Shown here piece by piece: positions 41,385 to 51,373 of a stretch of 52,692 nt of DNA (its first letter is position 1; each line of letters starts with the position of its first letter). Source of the DNA: Clostridia bacterium (GTDB lineage: Bacteria; Bacillota; Clostridia; Oscillospirales; QAMX01); contig JAFXIT010000054.1 of NCBI GenBank assembly GCA_017532825.1, positions 1 to 52,692 on the forward strand, in the 5' to 3' direction. Under the pieces are notes generated by a model, which worked only from the letters and a program-made list of their open reading frames with translations, made no database searches and was not told the origin of the DNA. The translations under genes were made by a program, and so were the position numbers.

Positions 41385-44300
41385 ATGATTAATGGTAGTA
41401 AAAAAATCGGGTTTGCCCCTGAGGCGTATAATACCGAGATATTTGTTTCGGGGGATCACCTGGCGAAATACGGAGAGAATTGCTGTAAGGAGTATTCCGG
41501 GGATCGCGGTAGATATACGACCGCAGGATATATTTATAAAAGAGCTATGAAGGACGTAAGACGGTATCTCAATGCGGTAAAGGTCATTGAAAGGTTCGCC
41601 GAGTCTTCGGGGATGTATGATAAAGAGATATTACCCGAGGAGTTTGGCTGGATAACCGATAATGCATACTTGGTAGGTGAAGAAAAAGACATTATACGCG
41701 GTGAGGTGCAGGGCCGTAAGGGGTTACCGATTTCGGCGGTGTCCGGGCGCATTCCTTGTATTTATATGCTTGCGGATGGGTTCTTAAGAGCGGGAGCAGC
41801 CGATATTTCCGAGGATAGGCTCAGAACATATCTTTCCGGCGTTCAACAGGAACGTGTTCTTAATGAAAACGAACTGTGGATCTTTTGCGGGATGCTCCGT
41901 TGCGCTGTTATCAATAGGCTGAGTGAGCTTGCGGAAGATGCGGTAAGAGAAGTAAGGGAGTATGGCGATAAAAACAGCGTATTTTACGCAGAACGTAAAG
42001 CGTACGACATTCTTTGCGCCCAAAAGGAATTGCCTTATGAGCTAAAACACAGAGCAGGTAAGGCAATGGAGGCGCATGCAAAGCTTTCCAAAAGTATAAA
42101 GAATGTATTCGGGGCGCTAAGGACCCTTCGCAGGACCGATTACAGCAAGGTGCTTTCGGACATGAGTGAGCTTGACCGAATACTTCGCACCGACCCTGCG
42201 GCAAGCTATGCGGCTTCTGACAAGAGCACGAGGGCTGCATACCGTACAAAGACCGAACGCATTGCAAAGCGAAGCGGTCGGTCGGAGACCGAGACGGCAA
42301 AGGCTCTGATATATAGCTCCAGGATCGAAAGCGACCCTATAAAACAAAGCGTTTGCTGGCAAATTGATAATGATCCGTATATTATAGGACCGCAAAAGAG
42401 ACGTGCTGTGCTGGTCCTTGCTGCTGATATGATACTTCCTGTAATAATTAGCGCTACTTTTAGTATAGCGGTAAAGAGCATTATGGTGTTCTTTGTTGCA
42501 TTATTACCCTTGTGGGAATTTACAAAGAGCATATTGCATCACGTTATACTTTCTCATATTAGCGGATATCCGGTTCCAAGACTCGACCTGTCGGCAGGAA
42601 TACCCTGCGAGGGGAATACTATCGTTGCAGTGTCGGAGCTTATCTGCTCTAAAGAGCAGGCAGACGAAGCAGTAGCTGCATTGGAGAGGCACTATCTTTC
42701 AAACCGTGAATGCGGTGACAGCGTTTTATACGGAATACTGGCTGATTTTAAGGATAGTCGTTCGCAAAGGAATGCCGATGATGAGGATATCGTTTCAACG
42801 TTAAAACAGTCTTGTAACCGCCTAAACGATAAATACGGCAGTCGCTTTTGTTTCTTTATCAGAGAGAGGACCTATTATAAACGTGAAAACATATATTTTG
42901 GAAAGGAACGCAAGCGTGGCGCATTGGCAGCGCTTGCGGCATTGATTTGTAACGAGGAAAGTGAGCTTTGCATTTACGGAACGAGCCGTGAGAGACTGCA
43001 AAACGTTAAGTATATACTTGCGCTGGATGCCGATACCGTGCCGACTCCCGACAGTATACGCTATATGATAGGGTGCGCCCTTCATCCGGTCAATAAAGCC
43101 GTTGTGGACGAGGATAAGGGCTGTGTAGTATCGGGGTACGGTATATTTCAAATGCGAATATCCACAGATCTGGAGGCGGCCTGTGCAAGCGAGTTTGCAC
43201 GGATATATGCGGGGCAGGGCGGTACCGATTCCTACTCGGGGCATTGTGCGGATATGTACCAGGACGTGTTCGGAGAGGCTATATTTAACGGAAAGGGACT
43301 TATAGACGTCCGGGCAATGCATAGTTGTCTGAAGGATGCAATACCTGATGAGCGGATACTGTCACATGACCTGCTGGAGGGCTCTTATCTTCGTACTGCC
43401 TTTGTAAGCAGGGCTGAAATGACCGACGGCTTTCCGGCGAAGGTGCTGTCGTTTTTTAAACGGTATTCAAGATGGGTCAGAGGTGACGTCCAGCTTATTC
43501 CTTGGCTGTGCAAGAAGGTAAAAAACAAGAAGGGCAACACTGTTGAAAATCCTATAAACGGTCTGTCGAGGTATAAGATTTTTGATAATATCAGACGTAT
43601 TCTTACTCCCGTTGTTCAGCTTATAGCGTTGTCGCTTTTCTTTGTCAGACAAAACCCGATGACCGCCGCCGTAGCTATATCGGCATTTTTATCTCTTGCA
43701 GTGCCGCTGTTTATAAACTGTGCGGTAAGGATAAAGAGTATCGGTCAAAGCTTGTCAACAAAGGGACACGCTACCGTATATTCGGGGATCGGCGGAGGAT
43801 TAATACTGACAGTATCAAAAATTCTTTTTCTGCCATACGAAGCCTATGTTTCGGCGAGGTCCTTAGTCACATCACTATACAGAATGTATTTTTCAAAGAA
43901 AAAGCTCCTTGAATGGGTAACTGCCGCCGAGTCTGAAAAGACGTCGGTTAACGGAGTAGGGGCATATTATAGCAAGATGATGGTATGTCCGATACACGGA
44001 GCTGCAATGCTGCTGGCAGGAATGAATCCCCTTGCGTTTATTGTTGCTGCATTTTGGCTGTTTTCACCGCTGTTTGCCGCAGGAATATCCGTAAAAACGG
44101 ATTACGCAGAGACTTTAACGGATAAGGATAGAAAACACCTGCGCAAATGCGCCCAAAATATGTGGCGCTATTTTGAAGACAACTGCACCGAGGATAATAA
44201 CTTTTTGCCGCCCGACAATTATCAGGAGCACCCGTTAAAGGTATGCGCCGAGCTGACATCTCCGACAAATATAGGTTTTGCACTGCTTTCTGCAGTAGCA

Positions 44301-47300
44301 GTTGACCTGCTGAAGCTTGCAAACGGTATAAATATTATACGGAATATAATTAAAAATCTCTCTGTCATTGAAAAAAAGGACGGAATGCTTTACAACTGGT
44401 ATAATATTAAGAACCTTGAGCCGCTATACCCCTATTACGTGTCCAGCGTTGATTGCGGAAATCTCGCAGGGGCTTTGATAATTACCTCGGAGTACCTTTC
44501 AAAGAGCTACCCTCGTGAGTGCAAAGAGACGATAGAGGAAATACAAAAGCTTTATTCCGAAATGGATTTCGGAATGCTTTACGATAAAAAGCGCAAGCTG
44601 TTTTTTATTACCGATGCGGAGGACTCGGGACACTATGATATGCTTGCAAGCGAAGCAAGACTTCTTAGCTATATTGCGATTGCAAAGCGTGATGTTCCGG
44701 TAAAACACTGGAGTGTTTTATCACGCAGAATGTCTAAAAAGAACGGTTACTCCGGTCTTGTATCGTGGGGAGGAAGTCTGTTTGAGTTTTTAATGCCCGA
44801 CATTTATATGCCAAGCTACAGAAATTCACTGCTTTGCGAATCGGGAAAATTTGCCGTCCATTGCCAACGCCTGCGCTCGTTACCGTGGGGGATATCGGAG
44901 AGCGGATACTATTCATTCGACCGTGAGCTGAAATATCAGTATAAGGGACATGGAGTTGCGGCTGCGGGGGTTAAGAATGGGCTTGAAAAAGAGCTTGTAA
45001 TATCGCCGTATTCGACCTTTTTGGCATTATCTTCAGAACCGAGGAAGGCAATGGCCAATCTGTATATGCTTGACAAATGTTTTCCAAAGGGCAGATACGG
45101 ACTGTATGAGGCATATGACCTTACAGCTGTTAGACTTCCTGAGGGAGAAGCCTATATGCCGGTTAGGAGCTTTATGGCACATCATTTGGGAATGAGCCTG
45201 TGCTCGGTGGCAAACCGACTTACCGCGGACGGGAGTGGTTTAGGTATTCTTCAAAGGTTGTTTTATTCTAAAACGGAAATGGCGGCATATAAAAGTCTGC
45301 TGACCGAGCGAATTCCTTTGCAACAGAGGATAGTAAAAAACGAAAAGAAGATCAAGACGCATGAACGCAGTCATATCCGATACAGTATCTCCTTGGATGA
45401 ATCTCGTGAAGTACACTTCGCAAATCTTTCGGCAAATAAAATGTACTCGCTTACGTCCGGCAAAAACGGATATAACGAGTCTTTGTACGGAAATATCTCG
45501 TTATACCGAGCAGAAACCGACTGTTTTGAAAATCTGCCCGGCGTTCTTCTGCTTTTAAAAGACGAAGAGGGTGTGTTTTCCACCTGCTCGTCCATGGCGT
45601 ATGCTGAAATGCCTGAGACTGAATTTACCGAGAGGTATACCAAATATACTGCTCGCAGACGAAATTGCGTATTACAGTATTTTATTGCCGCCGCCCAGAC
45701 CGATAGCGCAGAGCTGAGAGAATTGGTCGTTTTAAATAACGGCAAGACCGATGAAAAATTTACGGTATGTATATACTTTGAGCCGATGCTGACCGAGAAA
45801 CGGACATTTGAAAGCCATCCCGATTACAACCGTATGCTTATATATACGGAACGTATTGAAAACGGTGCTTGTGTATTAAGACGAAGCAAAGACGGGGAAA
45901 GCAAAAACGTTCTTTGTTTTGTGACCGATGCTGACAAGCCGCGTATAACAACGTCCAGAGACGTCTTGGGCAGAATAAACTACGACCTGCCGGAAAAGAT
46001 GTTTTTGTCTGAGGACAGCGAATCGTTTGGCGAAGTGCGTGACAGCTGTGTAAGGTGTATTTTCGATATCACGATTGAAGCAGGGTCGAAAAAACGTGTA
46101 CGTTTTTCTATCGCTGCGGGACAAAACAAAGAGCAGGCATCCCTTGCGGCAGAAAGAACACTGCTAATAAATTCCGGAAAAACAGGAAGACTGCTTACCG
46201 ATACTGCCGGACAGATGGGTCTTGACGTGACTGCGGTTAGGGCGGTATTAGCGGTACTTCCGTACGTTATCTACCCATCAGCAGTCAGATCGGAGCGGTT
46301 TGCCCCGTCCAAGGAGTTGCTCTGGAGTGTAAGGATATCGGGAGACCATCCGTTGATCGTAGCCCGTGCCGATAAAGGAATAGAAAACGTATTCAAAGCG
46401 GTCGCTATATTCCGTATGCTTCGAAGCTGCGGCAGAAAGATAGAAATGATCATCCTTACAAACGACGGCGGCAGATATGAACGCAGACAGTATGCCGAAT
46501 GTCAAGCCGCATTGCACTTTGCAGGCAAGCATTTTTTATCTGAAATCGTACTGGCTGATTGTTCTGAAATAGGTCAAAATGTACTGGATGCAATTTATTC
46601 TGCAGCGGCGTTCGTAATTCCGTTTAAGGATACGGATGTATATGCCCCGCAGAAGCGTACGGACAGGTACGGCGGCCGGCCATCCTGTCTGCCGAAGCTT
46701 ATGCATTCCCAGCCACTGGCAAACGAACGCTTTGGGGTGATGTCTGCAGACTGCGGGTTGATGCATCTTTGGAGCGAAAATTCCCGTCTTAACAGGTTTA
46801 CACCTTGGGAAAACGATCCTCTTGCAGGATATACCAAGGGTATCAATGTCGTATACAGCAACGGTGAGAGGAACGTGTCACTTTTTGCGGCGGATGACGG
46901 GTATAAAACGGAGGTCTGCTTTGATCCGGGTGTAACTGTTTGGAAAAAGAAGATAAACGACCGTCTTTTTATTACTAAGGCGTATGTAGACAGTCAAAAA
47001 GCAATATTGAACGTTGAGATAAACGCATCAGAGGTATCCGACGGAGAGGTGCGAATTTTTATTAAGCCGATTATCGGTGAATATCAAAGAGAAAACAAAA
47101 ACGTGACAATACGCATTGAAAACGGAACTTTGTATGCTACAAATCCTTCAAATACCGCCTTTAGCACAAACACACTTGCATTGTCCGCACGGCCCGGTAT
47201 TTCAAAATACACCGGAAGTACAAAGGCGTATTATGAAGGAAGGTTTGATTCATCTGTGAAGCCAAGTCCCGAACCCTGCCTTGCCGCCGCTGTGCCTATG

Positions 47301-48761
47301 ACTAAAGAGGGGGTGTTGATTTGTGTTCGAGCAGGAAAAGGGGATGACCTGCCGACAGATGAACGGGCAGTACCGTGTACGGAATTTGATTCACTTAAGA
47401 TAAAGACTCCCTGGCCCGAGCTTGACTCGTATATAAATGAGTTCTCCGCACGGCAGATAAAGGTGTCTCGTTTGTACGCAAGGACATCGGTATACCAAAA
47501 CGGTGGAGCTTATGGGTTTAGAGACCAGCTTCAGGATACAGCCTCTCTGCTTCTAACCGAGCCGGAGCTGCTCAGAAGGCAGATAATTAAGGCAGCGAGC
47601 CATCAGTATCTTCAGGGAGACGTCCAGCATTGGTGGCATCCCGAACTGAAAACGTCGGACGAGCGCTCGCTTGGTGTGCGGACACGGTGTTCTGACGATC
47701 TGCTGTGGCTTGTGTGGGGGGTGTGTGAGTATATTCGGGCTACGGGTGATAGATCGATACTCAGTCAAACCGCTCCGTTTTTAGACTCTGAACCGCTGCA
47801 GAAGCTTGGCAAGGAACGCTACGAAGAGGCGATGGTCACAAGGGAAACGGCCTCGATAGAGGTTCATTGTAAAAAAGCTCTTGAACTGTTTATGCAGAGA
47901 GGTCTTGGCTCACACGGATTGCCGCTGATCCTTGGCGGAGACTGGAATGACGGTATGAACCGTCTGGGCGAAAAGGGTATGGGTGAAAGCGTCTGGCTTG
48001 CTCATTTTGCAGGGCGAATATTCAGGTCTTTCGGAGCATTGATCGGAAACGAAGAATATATCTCCTACGCTGACCTTTTGCGAAAGGGCGCCCTGTCTGC
48101 ATATTCAAACGGACAGTATATCAGAGGCTATGACGATATGGGTAATGCGGTCGGGCAGGAGGGAGATGCCGAATGTTCGATAGATTCGATATCTCAAAGC
48201 TTTGCTGTGTTCGATAACGGTGCGACACAAGACAATATTGCTGCGGTAGAAAAGGCGATGCGGCTTTTGGTGGACCGTGAAAACAAGGTCGTAAAGCTGT
48301 TTACACCACCGTTTTTGCCGAGTTCGGGCAGCCGTGTCGGATATATATCGGCATATCCGCCGGGAGTCAGAGAAAACGGAGGACAGTATACCCATGCTGC
48401 CGTATGGCTTGCATCGGCAGGGTTTAAGTGCGGACTTTGTGATGAAGCACTCGAAATAATGCGGATGCTGCTTCCGTCAAATCATGATCCTGACGTATAT
48501 CGGGGAGAGCCGTTTGTCATTGCGGCGGACGTATACGGAGAGGGAATGATCACGGGGCGATGCGGATGGAGTTGGTACACCGGTGCAGCAGGCTGGTACC
48601 GCAGAACCGTTCTTGAGGATATGCTTGGAATATCCTTTGAAAACGGAGAAATCAAGGTAACACCTGCAATAGATGATGATTTCGAATGCGAATTTGAAAG
48701 ATCGGGAAAAAAGTACAGGATCGTTCAAAAAAGTAAAAAGACGACCCTGCAGATAACTTAA
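41385..48761 (+). CDS. Cyclic beta-1,2-glucan synthase-like giant membrane protein (NdvB/Cgs type)
   Basis: 2458 residues in the Cgs order. (1) N-terminal helical region. (2) Two membrane helices at about 339-375. (3) Glycosyltransferase with LDADTVPTP at about 547, HDLLEG at about 661 and RWVRGDVQLIPW at about 696, then membrane segments between about 739 and 900. (4) A glycoamylase-like domain at about 905-1310 (EDNNFLPPDNYQ, SSVDCGNLAGALI, AHHLGMS), the cyclisation domain in related enzymes. (5) Two beta-sandwich segments and a GH94 phosphorylase-like catalytic domain, with GGDWNDGMN at about 2184. It would build beta-1,2-glucan from UDP-glucose; cyclic product is an inference. Brucella Cgs is about 2830 residues, so this is short. 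ATG follows ACCGGAGG. Confidence 0.88.
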   Translation: MINGSKKIGFAPEAYNTEIFVSGDHLAKYGENCCKEYSGDRGRYTTAGYIYKRAMKDVRRYLNAVKVIERFAESSGMYDKEILPEEFGWITDNAYLVGEEKDIIRGEVQGRKGLPISAVSGRIPCIYMLADGFLRAGAADISEDRLRTYLSGVQQERVLNENELWIFCGMLRCAVINRLSELAEDAVREVREYGDKNSVFYAERKAYDILCAQKELPYELKHRAGKAMEAHAKLSKSIKNVFGALRTLRRTDYSKVLSDMSELDRILRTDPAASYAASDKSTRAAYRTKTERIAKRSGRSETETAKALIYSSRIESDPIKQSVCWQIDNDPYIIGPQKRRAVLVLAADMILPVIISATFSIAVKSIMVFFVALLPLWEFTKSILHHVILSHISGYPVPRLDLSAGIPCEGNTIVAVSELICSKEQADEAVAALERHYLSNRECGDSVLYGILADFKDSRSQRNADDEDIVSTLKQSCNRLNDKYGSRFCFFIRERTYYKRENIYFGKERKRGALAALAALICNEESELCIYGTSRERLQNVKYILALDADTVPTPDSIRYMIGCALHPVNKAVVDEDKGCVVSGYGIFQMRISTDLEAACASEFARIYAGQGGTDSYSGHCADMYQDVFGEAIFNGKGLIDVRAMHSCLKDAIPDERILSHDLLEGSYLRTAFVSRAEMTDGFPAKVLSFFKRYSRWVRGDVQLIPWLCKKVKNKKGNTVENPINGLSRYKIFDNIRRILTPVVQLIALSLFFVRQNPMTAAVAISAFLSLAVPLFINCAVRIKSIGQSLSTKGHATVYSGIGGGLILTVSKILFLPYEAYVSARSLVTSLYRMYFSKKKLLEWVTAAESEKTSVNGVGAYYSKMMVCPIHGAAMLLAGMNPLAFIVAAFWLFSPLFAAGISVKTDYAETLTDKDRKHLRKCAQNMWRYFEDNCTEDNNFLPPDNYQEHPLKVCAELTSPTNIGFALLSAVAVDLLKLANGINIIRNIIKNLSVIEKKDGMLYNWYNIKNLEPLYPYYVSSVDCGNLAGALIITSEYLSKSYPRECKETIEEIQKLYSEMDFGMLYDKKRKLFFITDAEDSGHYDMLASEARLLSYIAIAKRDVPVKHWSVLSRRMSKKNGYSGLVSWGGSLFEFLMPDIYMPSYRNSLLCESGKFAVHCQRLRSLPWGISESGYYSFDRELKYQYKGHGVAAAGVKNGLEKELVISPYSTFLALSSEPRKAMANLYMLDKCFPKGRYGLYEAYDLTAVRLPEGEAYMPVRSFMAHHLGMSLCSVANRLTADGSGLGILQRLFYSKTEMAAYKSLLTERIPLQQRIVKNEKKIKTHERSHIRYSISLDESREVHFANLSANKMYSLTSGKNGYNESLYGNISLYRAETDCFENLPGVLLLLKDEEGVFSTCSSMAYAEMPETEFTERYTKYTARRRNCVLQYFIAAAQTDSAELRELVVLNNGKTDEKFTVCIYFEPMLTEKRTFESHPDYNRMLIYTERIENGACVLRRSKDGESKNVLCFVTDADKPRITTSRDVLGRINYDLPEKMFLSEDSESFGEVRDSCVRCIFDITIEAGSKKRVRFSIAAGQNKEQASLAAERTLLINSGKTGRLLTDTAGQMGLDVTAVRAVLAVLPYVIYPSAVRSERFAPSKELLWSVRISGDHPLIVARADKGIENVFKAVAIFRMLRSCGRKIEMIILTNDGGRYERRQYAECQAALHFAGKHFLSEIVLADCSEIGQNVLDAIYSAAAFVIPFKDTDVYAPQKRTDRYGGRPSCLPKLMHSQPLANERFGVMSADCGLMHLWSENSRLNRFTPWENDPLAGYTKGINVVYSNGERNVSLFAADDGYKTEVCFDPGVTVWKKKINDRLFITKAYVDSQKAILNVEINASEVSDGEVRIFIKPIIGEYQRENKNVTIRIENGTLYATNPSNTAFSTNTLALSARPGISKYTGSTKAYYEGRFDSSVKPSPEPCLAAAVPMTKEGVLICVRAGKGDDLPTDERAVPCTEFDSLKIKTPWPELDSYINEFSARQIKVSRLYARTSVYQNGGAYGFRDQLQDTASLLLTEPELLRRQIIKAASHQYLQGDVQHWWHPELKTSDERSLGVRTRCSDDLLWLVWGVCEYIRATGDRSILSQTAPFLDSEPLQKLGKERYEEAMVTRETASIEVHCKKALELFMQRGLGSHGLPLILGGDWNDGMNRLGEKGMGESVWLAHFAGRIFRSFGALIGNEEYISYADLLRKGALSAYSNGQYIRGYDDMGNAVGQEGDAECSIDSISQSFAVFDNGATQDNIAAVEKAMRLLVDRENKVVKLFTPPFLPSSGSRVGYISAYPPGVRENGGQYTHAAVWLASAGFKCGLCDEALEIMRMLLPSNHDPDVYRGEPFVIAADVYGEGMITGRCGWSWYTGAAGWYRRTVLEDMLGISFENGEIKVTPAIDDDFECEFERSGKKYRIVQKSKKTTLQIT

Positions 48762-48768
48762 TATAAAT

Positions 48769-48801
48769 AAAAAGCCGCAGAGGTAATTTCTGCGGCTTTT
48801 T
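48769..48801. terminator. Bidirectional terminator between the glucan synthase and mazG
   Basis: A perfect 13-bp stem (48769-48781 with 48789-48801, 7-nt loop) with A5/T5 ends between convergent genes. Confidence 0.93.
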
Positions 48802-48805
48802 ACGT

Positions 48806-49141
48806 CTATTTATCGTCAGAAGCTCTGTTTATCGAATCATCGTAGCTAAATCCGTCGGGATAACGCCTTTTCAGCTTTTCGATGTTCATTTTAAAAATAT
48901 CGTCAAGGTCGTAACCGATGGCTGTCGCGGTCTCGGCAAGGTACCACGCAATATCACCAAGCTCCATTGCAAGGTGCGCTTTATCAAGCTCGTGACCTTG
49001 GGAAAGATGCTTTTTTACATGGTCAATAACCTCGCCGGCTTCTCCGCACAAGCCCATAACTCCGTTTATCAAGACGTCTCTTTCATCGAGATCATTATTA
49101 AGGGTGGTCATTGCAAGCTTTTGATATTCCGAGCCTGTCAT
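48806..49141 (-). CDS. MazG-like nucleotide pyrophosphohydrolase
   Basis: 111 residues, a small all-alpha NTP pyrophosphatase. The magnesium-binding acids are in GLCGEAGEVIDHVKK at about residues 30-44 and MELGDIAWYLAE at about 59-70, the MazG EAGE and ELGD motifs; a C-terminal KLKRRYPDGF follows. Such enzymes hydrolyse non-canonical or excess (d)NTPs to NMP and pyrophosphate. CGGAGGAC precedes the ATG; it is a single-gene unit with its own promoter. Confidence 0.9.
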   Translation of the reverse strand: MTGSEYQKLAMTTLNNDLDERDVLINGVMGLCGEAGEVIDHVKKHLSQGHELDKAHLAMELGDIAWYLAETATAIGYDLDDIFKMNIEKLKRRYPDGFSYDDSINRASDDK

Positions 49142-49172
49142 TTTACTGTCCTCCGATCAAGTCCTTTTAGCA

Positions 49173-49201
49173 ATTTTATCATAGAATCCTTGTGTTTTCA
49201 A
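49173..49201 (-). promoter_or_regulatory. Sigma-A promoter of the mazG-like gene
   Basis: On the minus strand TTGAAA (49201-49196) and TAAAAT (49178-49173), 17-bp spacer, with extended TGA before the -10. Predicted +1 near 49166. Confidence 0.82.
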
Positions 49202-49214
49202 GAGGGCTGTTAGA

Positions 49215-49246
49215 GTCCTATTGCAGTTCTTAACGGGACATGCAGA
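49215..49246 (+). promoter_or_regulatory. Tentative sigma-E-like promoter of the spoIIIA operon
   Basis: GTCCTATT (49215-49222) differs at one base from the GTCATATT -35 of mother-cell sigma-E, and CATGCAGA (49239-49246) matches 6 of 8 of the -10 consensus. The 16-bp spacer is 1-2 bp longer than usual. In B. subtilis this operon is sigma-E dependent. Weak evidence. Confidence 0.3.
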
Positions 49247-49281
49247 TGCATATCCATTAGTAGCGAAAGGAAGTGTTTGCG

Positions 49282-50262
49282 GTGGCAGTAGAAGAAATAG
49301 GCAGGTATATCATATCTGCACGGCGGTCGGGACTGGATAGACCTCGTGAACTGGGAAGCATAAACCGTCTGCTGGAGATCCTGCCTTCAGAAGCCAGGAT
49401 CGCGGCAACAAATCTAAATGAAACAGACAAATTATCCATTGAAGAGATCAGATTGTCTGCAGGCAAATATATATCGGTAGGTATAGACGGAAAGGAGTAC
49501 GTTCTTTCTCAAAACGGAAGCTTATCGGAGAGCTCTGTGCTTGGGATACGGGTCAGCGGCGAGGACCTTGCTGATACGGTTGCAAAGGCGTCAAACGGAG
49601 CGGTATATTCTGCTCAGGAAAGTGTAAGGGAAGGGTACATAACCGTATTTGGGGGCCACAGGATCGGCCTGTGCGGACATACTGTAACCGAGCAGGGCAG
49701 AATAACGGCAATAACGAATTTTTCATCCCTTTGCATACGCATTGCCAAATCGGTGACGGGCTGTACGGAGCGTATTGCCTCTGAGCTTATTGATAACAGA
49801 CCTCTGAATACACTGGTAATTTCTCCACCGTCTGTTGGGAAAACAACCCTCCTGCGTGATCTTGTGCGGGAGTTATCGGTTCGCGGCAACAGAGTTTCGG
49901 TTGCAGACGAAAGGGGTGAGGTATCGGGTTCCTGCGGAGGTGTACCGCAATTTGATCTGGGTCCGTCAACCGATGTTCTTGAAGGTGCTGAAAAGTCTGT
50001 GGCAGTTTATATGCTGTTGCGCACAATGACGCCCAAGGTGATCGCAATTGACGAAATAACCGTTGAAAAAGATGCAATGGCGGTAATTAAAAGCCGAAAT
50101 TGCGGTGTTTCGGTCATTGCAACGGCACACGGAGACAGTCTGTCCGACCTCGAACAAAGACCGATATATTCACGCCTGCTTCGTGAGGGAGTCTTTGAAC
50201 GGTTTGTAGTTCTTGAACGACACGGCTCGGAACGGTATGCCAGGATATTTCGGCTGATATGA
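49282..50262 (+). CDS. spoIIIAA: Stage III sporulation protein AA (AAA-type ATPase)
   Basis: About 326 residues, a secretion-type ATPase of the SpoIIIA-SpoIIQ channel that links mother cell and forespore during engulfment. Walker A is SPPSVGKTTLLRDL at about residues 180-193, followed by ADERGEVSGSCGGVPQFDLG and the Walker B-like KVIAIDEI. GTG 49282 is chosen since AAAGGA (49266-49271) lies 10 nt upstream; an in-frame GTG at 49273 is too close. The stop overlaps spoIIIAB by 4 nt. Confidence 0.95.
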   Translation: MAVEEIGRYIISARRSGLDRPRELGSINRLLEILPSEARIAATNLNETDKLSIEEIRLSAGKYISVGIDGKEYVLSQNGSLSESSVLGIRVSGEDLADTVAKASNGAVYSAQESVREGYITVFGGHRIGLCGHTVTEQGRITAITNFSSLCIRIAKSVTGCTERIASELIDNRPLNTLVISPPSVGKTTLLRDLVRELSVRGNRVSVADERGEVSGSCGGVPQFDLGPSTDVLEGAEKSVAVYMLLRTMTPKVIAIDEITVEKDAMAVIKSRNCGVSVIATAHGDSLSDLEQRPIYSRLLREGVFERFVVLERHGSERYARIFRLI

Positions 50263-50774
50263 GCTTCTTGAAACTTATCGGAGCCGTATTGACGGCGTGT
50301 TGCGGTATTGCCGTGGGGCTTTCAAAGCGAAAGAATATTTTTGAGCATGCGACATTCATCTCGGGAATGTCAGTGGCATGTGAAAAAATAGCTGCCGAAA
50401 TATCGTTGAGACGAACGCCTCCGTCCGAAATATTTCGCAGACTGGCAAATGAAACGTCTCCGTGCGGACGGTTCTTTTCGGAGATAAGTATGAGGGTGAC
50501 GTCGGTTGTCGCTATTGAAAGCGTATGGAGCGGGTTACTTGATGAATATTCACAGCGGTACTGTCTGTCGGATGGCGAGCGTGATGAAATAGATCATATA
50601 GGAACGGTTTTGAGCAGGTATGATCTTGAAAACGCTGTCAGCGCAATAGCGTCTGTCGGAAACTCGTTGTCGTTGCAGGCAAAAGAACTTGAGATCTCGG
50701 CAAATAAAGACGGTAAGGTGTGGCTTTCGGTGTGCTCTGCAGTCGGTGCGGCTGTTGCACTCGTCCTTTTTTAA
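50259..50774 (+). CDS. spoIIIAB: Stage III sporulation protein AB
   Basis: 171 residues: a hydrophobic N-terminal helix (about residues 2-20), a cytosolic four-helix region and a C-terminal hydrophobic segment, resembling GspF-like components of type II secretion. The start MSFLKLIGAVLTACCGIAVG is typical. Its position between AA and AC and length confirm the call. Confidence 0.93.
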   Translation: MSFLKLIGAVLTACCGIAVGLSKRKNIFEHATFISGMSVACEKIAAEISLRRTPPSEIFRRLANETSPCGRFFSEISMRVTSVVAIESVWSGLLDEYSQRYCLSDGERDEIDHIGTVLSRYDLENAVSAIASVGNSLSLQAKELEISANKDGKVWLSVCSAVGAAVALVLF

Positions 50775-50786
50775 CGGGAGTATTAT

Positions 50787-50981
50787 ATGGACATTTCACT
50801 TATATTTAAAATTGCCGCAGTCGGCCTTATCGTTGCGGTACTCACACAGGTACTGAATAAAGCGGGAAGGGAAGAACAGTCTATGCTGGTTGGACTTGCC
50901 GGGCTTGTCATCGTACTTCTTGTTCTTGTAAATGAGTTTGGCAAGCTCTTCTCAACTCTTAAGCTTGTTTTTGGGTTTTGA
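50787..50981 (+). CDS. spoIIIAC: Stage III sporulation protein AC
   Basis: 64 residues with two membrane helices (about residues 4-22 and 34-52) around the conserved KAGREEQSMLVGLAG loop. One of the small integral subunits of the SpoIIIA complex. GGGAG precedes the ATG; the stop shares one base with the next start (TGATG). Confidence 0.95.
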   Translation: MDISLIFKIAAVGLIVAVLTQVLNKAGREEQSMLVGLAGLVIVLLVLVNEFGKLFSTLKLVFGF

Positions 50982-51373
50982 TGGAGATCGCAGTAAAATA
51001 TTCGGCAGTCGCAATCGTTGCAATACTGTGCGGAAGTATGCTAAAGGACATAAAAAGTCCGTTTTCCACATACGTAGTTTTGGTTGCGGGGATAGGAATA
51101 ATAATTGCATGCTTAAATGTATTGCCCGCGGTAATGGGTTTTGCGGACAGAATATCAAGTGATCTTCCTGAACTGAGTCAGGGCATTGAGGTCGTTTTTA
51201 AGGTTTGCGGTATTACGTTCGTGACACGTATCTGCGCCCAGACCTGCCGAGACTGTGGTGAAGGCGGGTTGGGTATGAAGCTGGAACTGCTTGGGAATTT
51301 GCTTGCGGTCGTTTTATCACTGCCGTTGATAGAAACGGTCTTTTTACTTATAACCGGACTTTTGAAAACATGA
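50981..51373 (+). CDS. spoIIIAD: Stage III sporulation protein AD
   Basis: 130 residues, four predicted membrane helices with the conserved region VFKVCGITFVTRICAQTCRDCGEGGLG. Integral subunit of the SpoIIIA complex. The ATG at 50981 overlaps the AC stop by one base; its stop overlaps spoIIIAE by 4 nt. Confidence 0.95.
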   Translation: MEIAVKYSAVAIVAILCGSMLKDIKSPFSTYVVLVAGIGIIIACLNVLPAVMGFADRISSDLPELSQGIEVVFKVCGITFVTRICAQTCRDCGEGGLGMKLELLGNLLAVVLSLPLIETVFLLITGLLKT

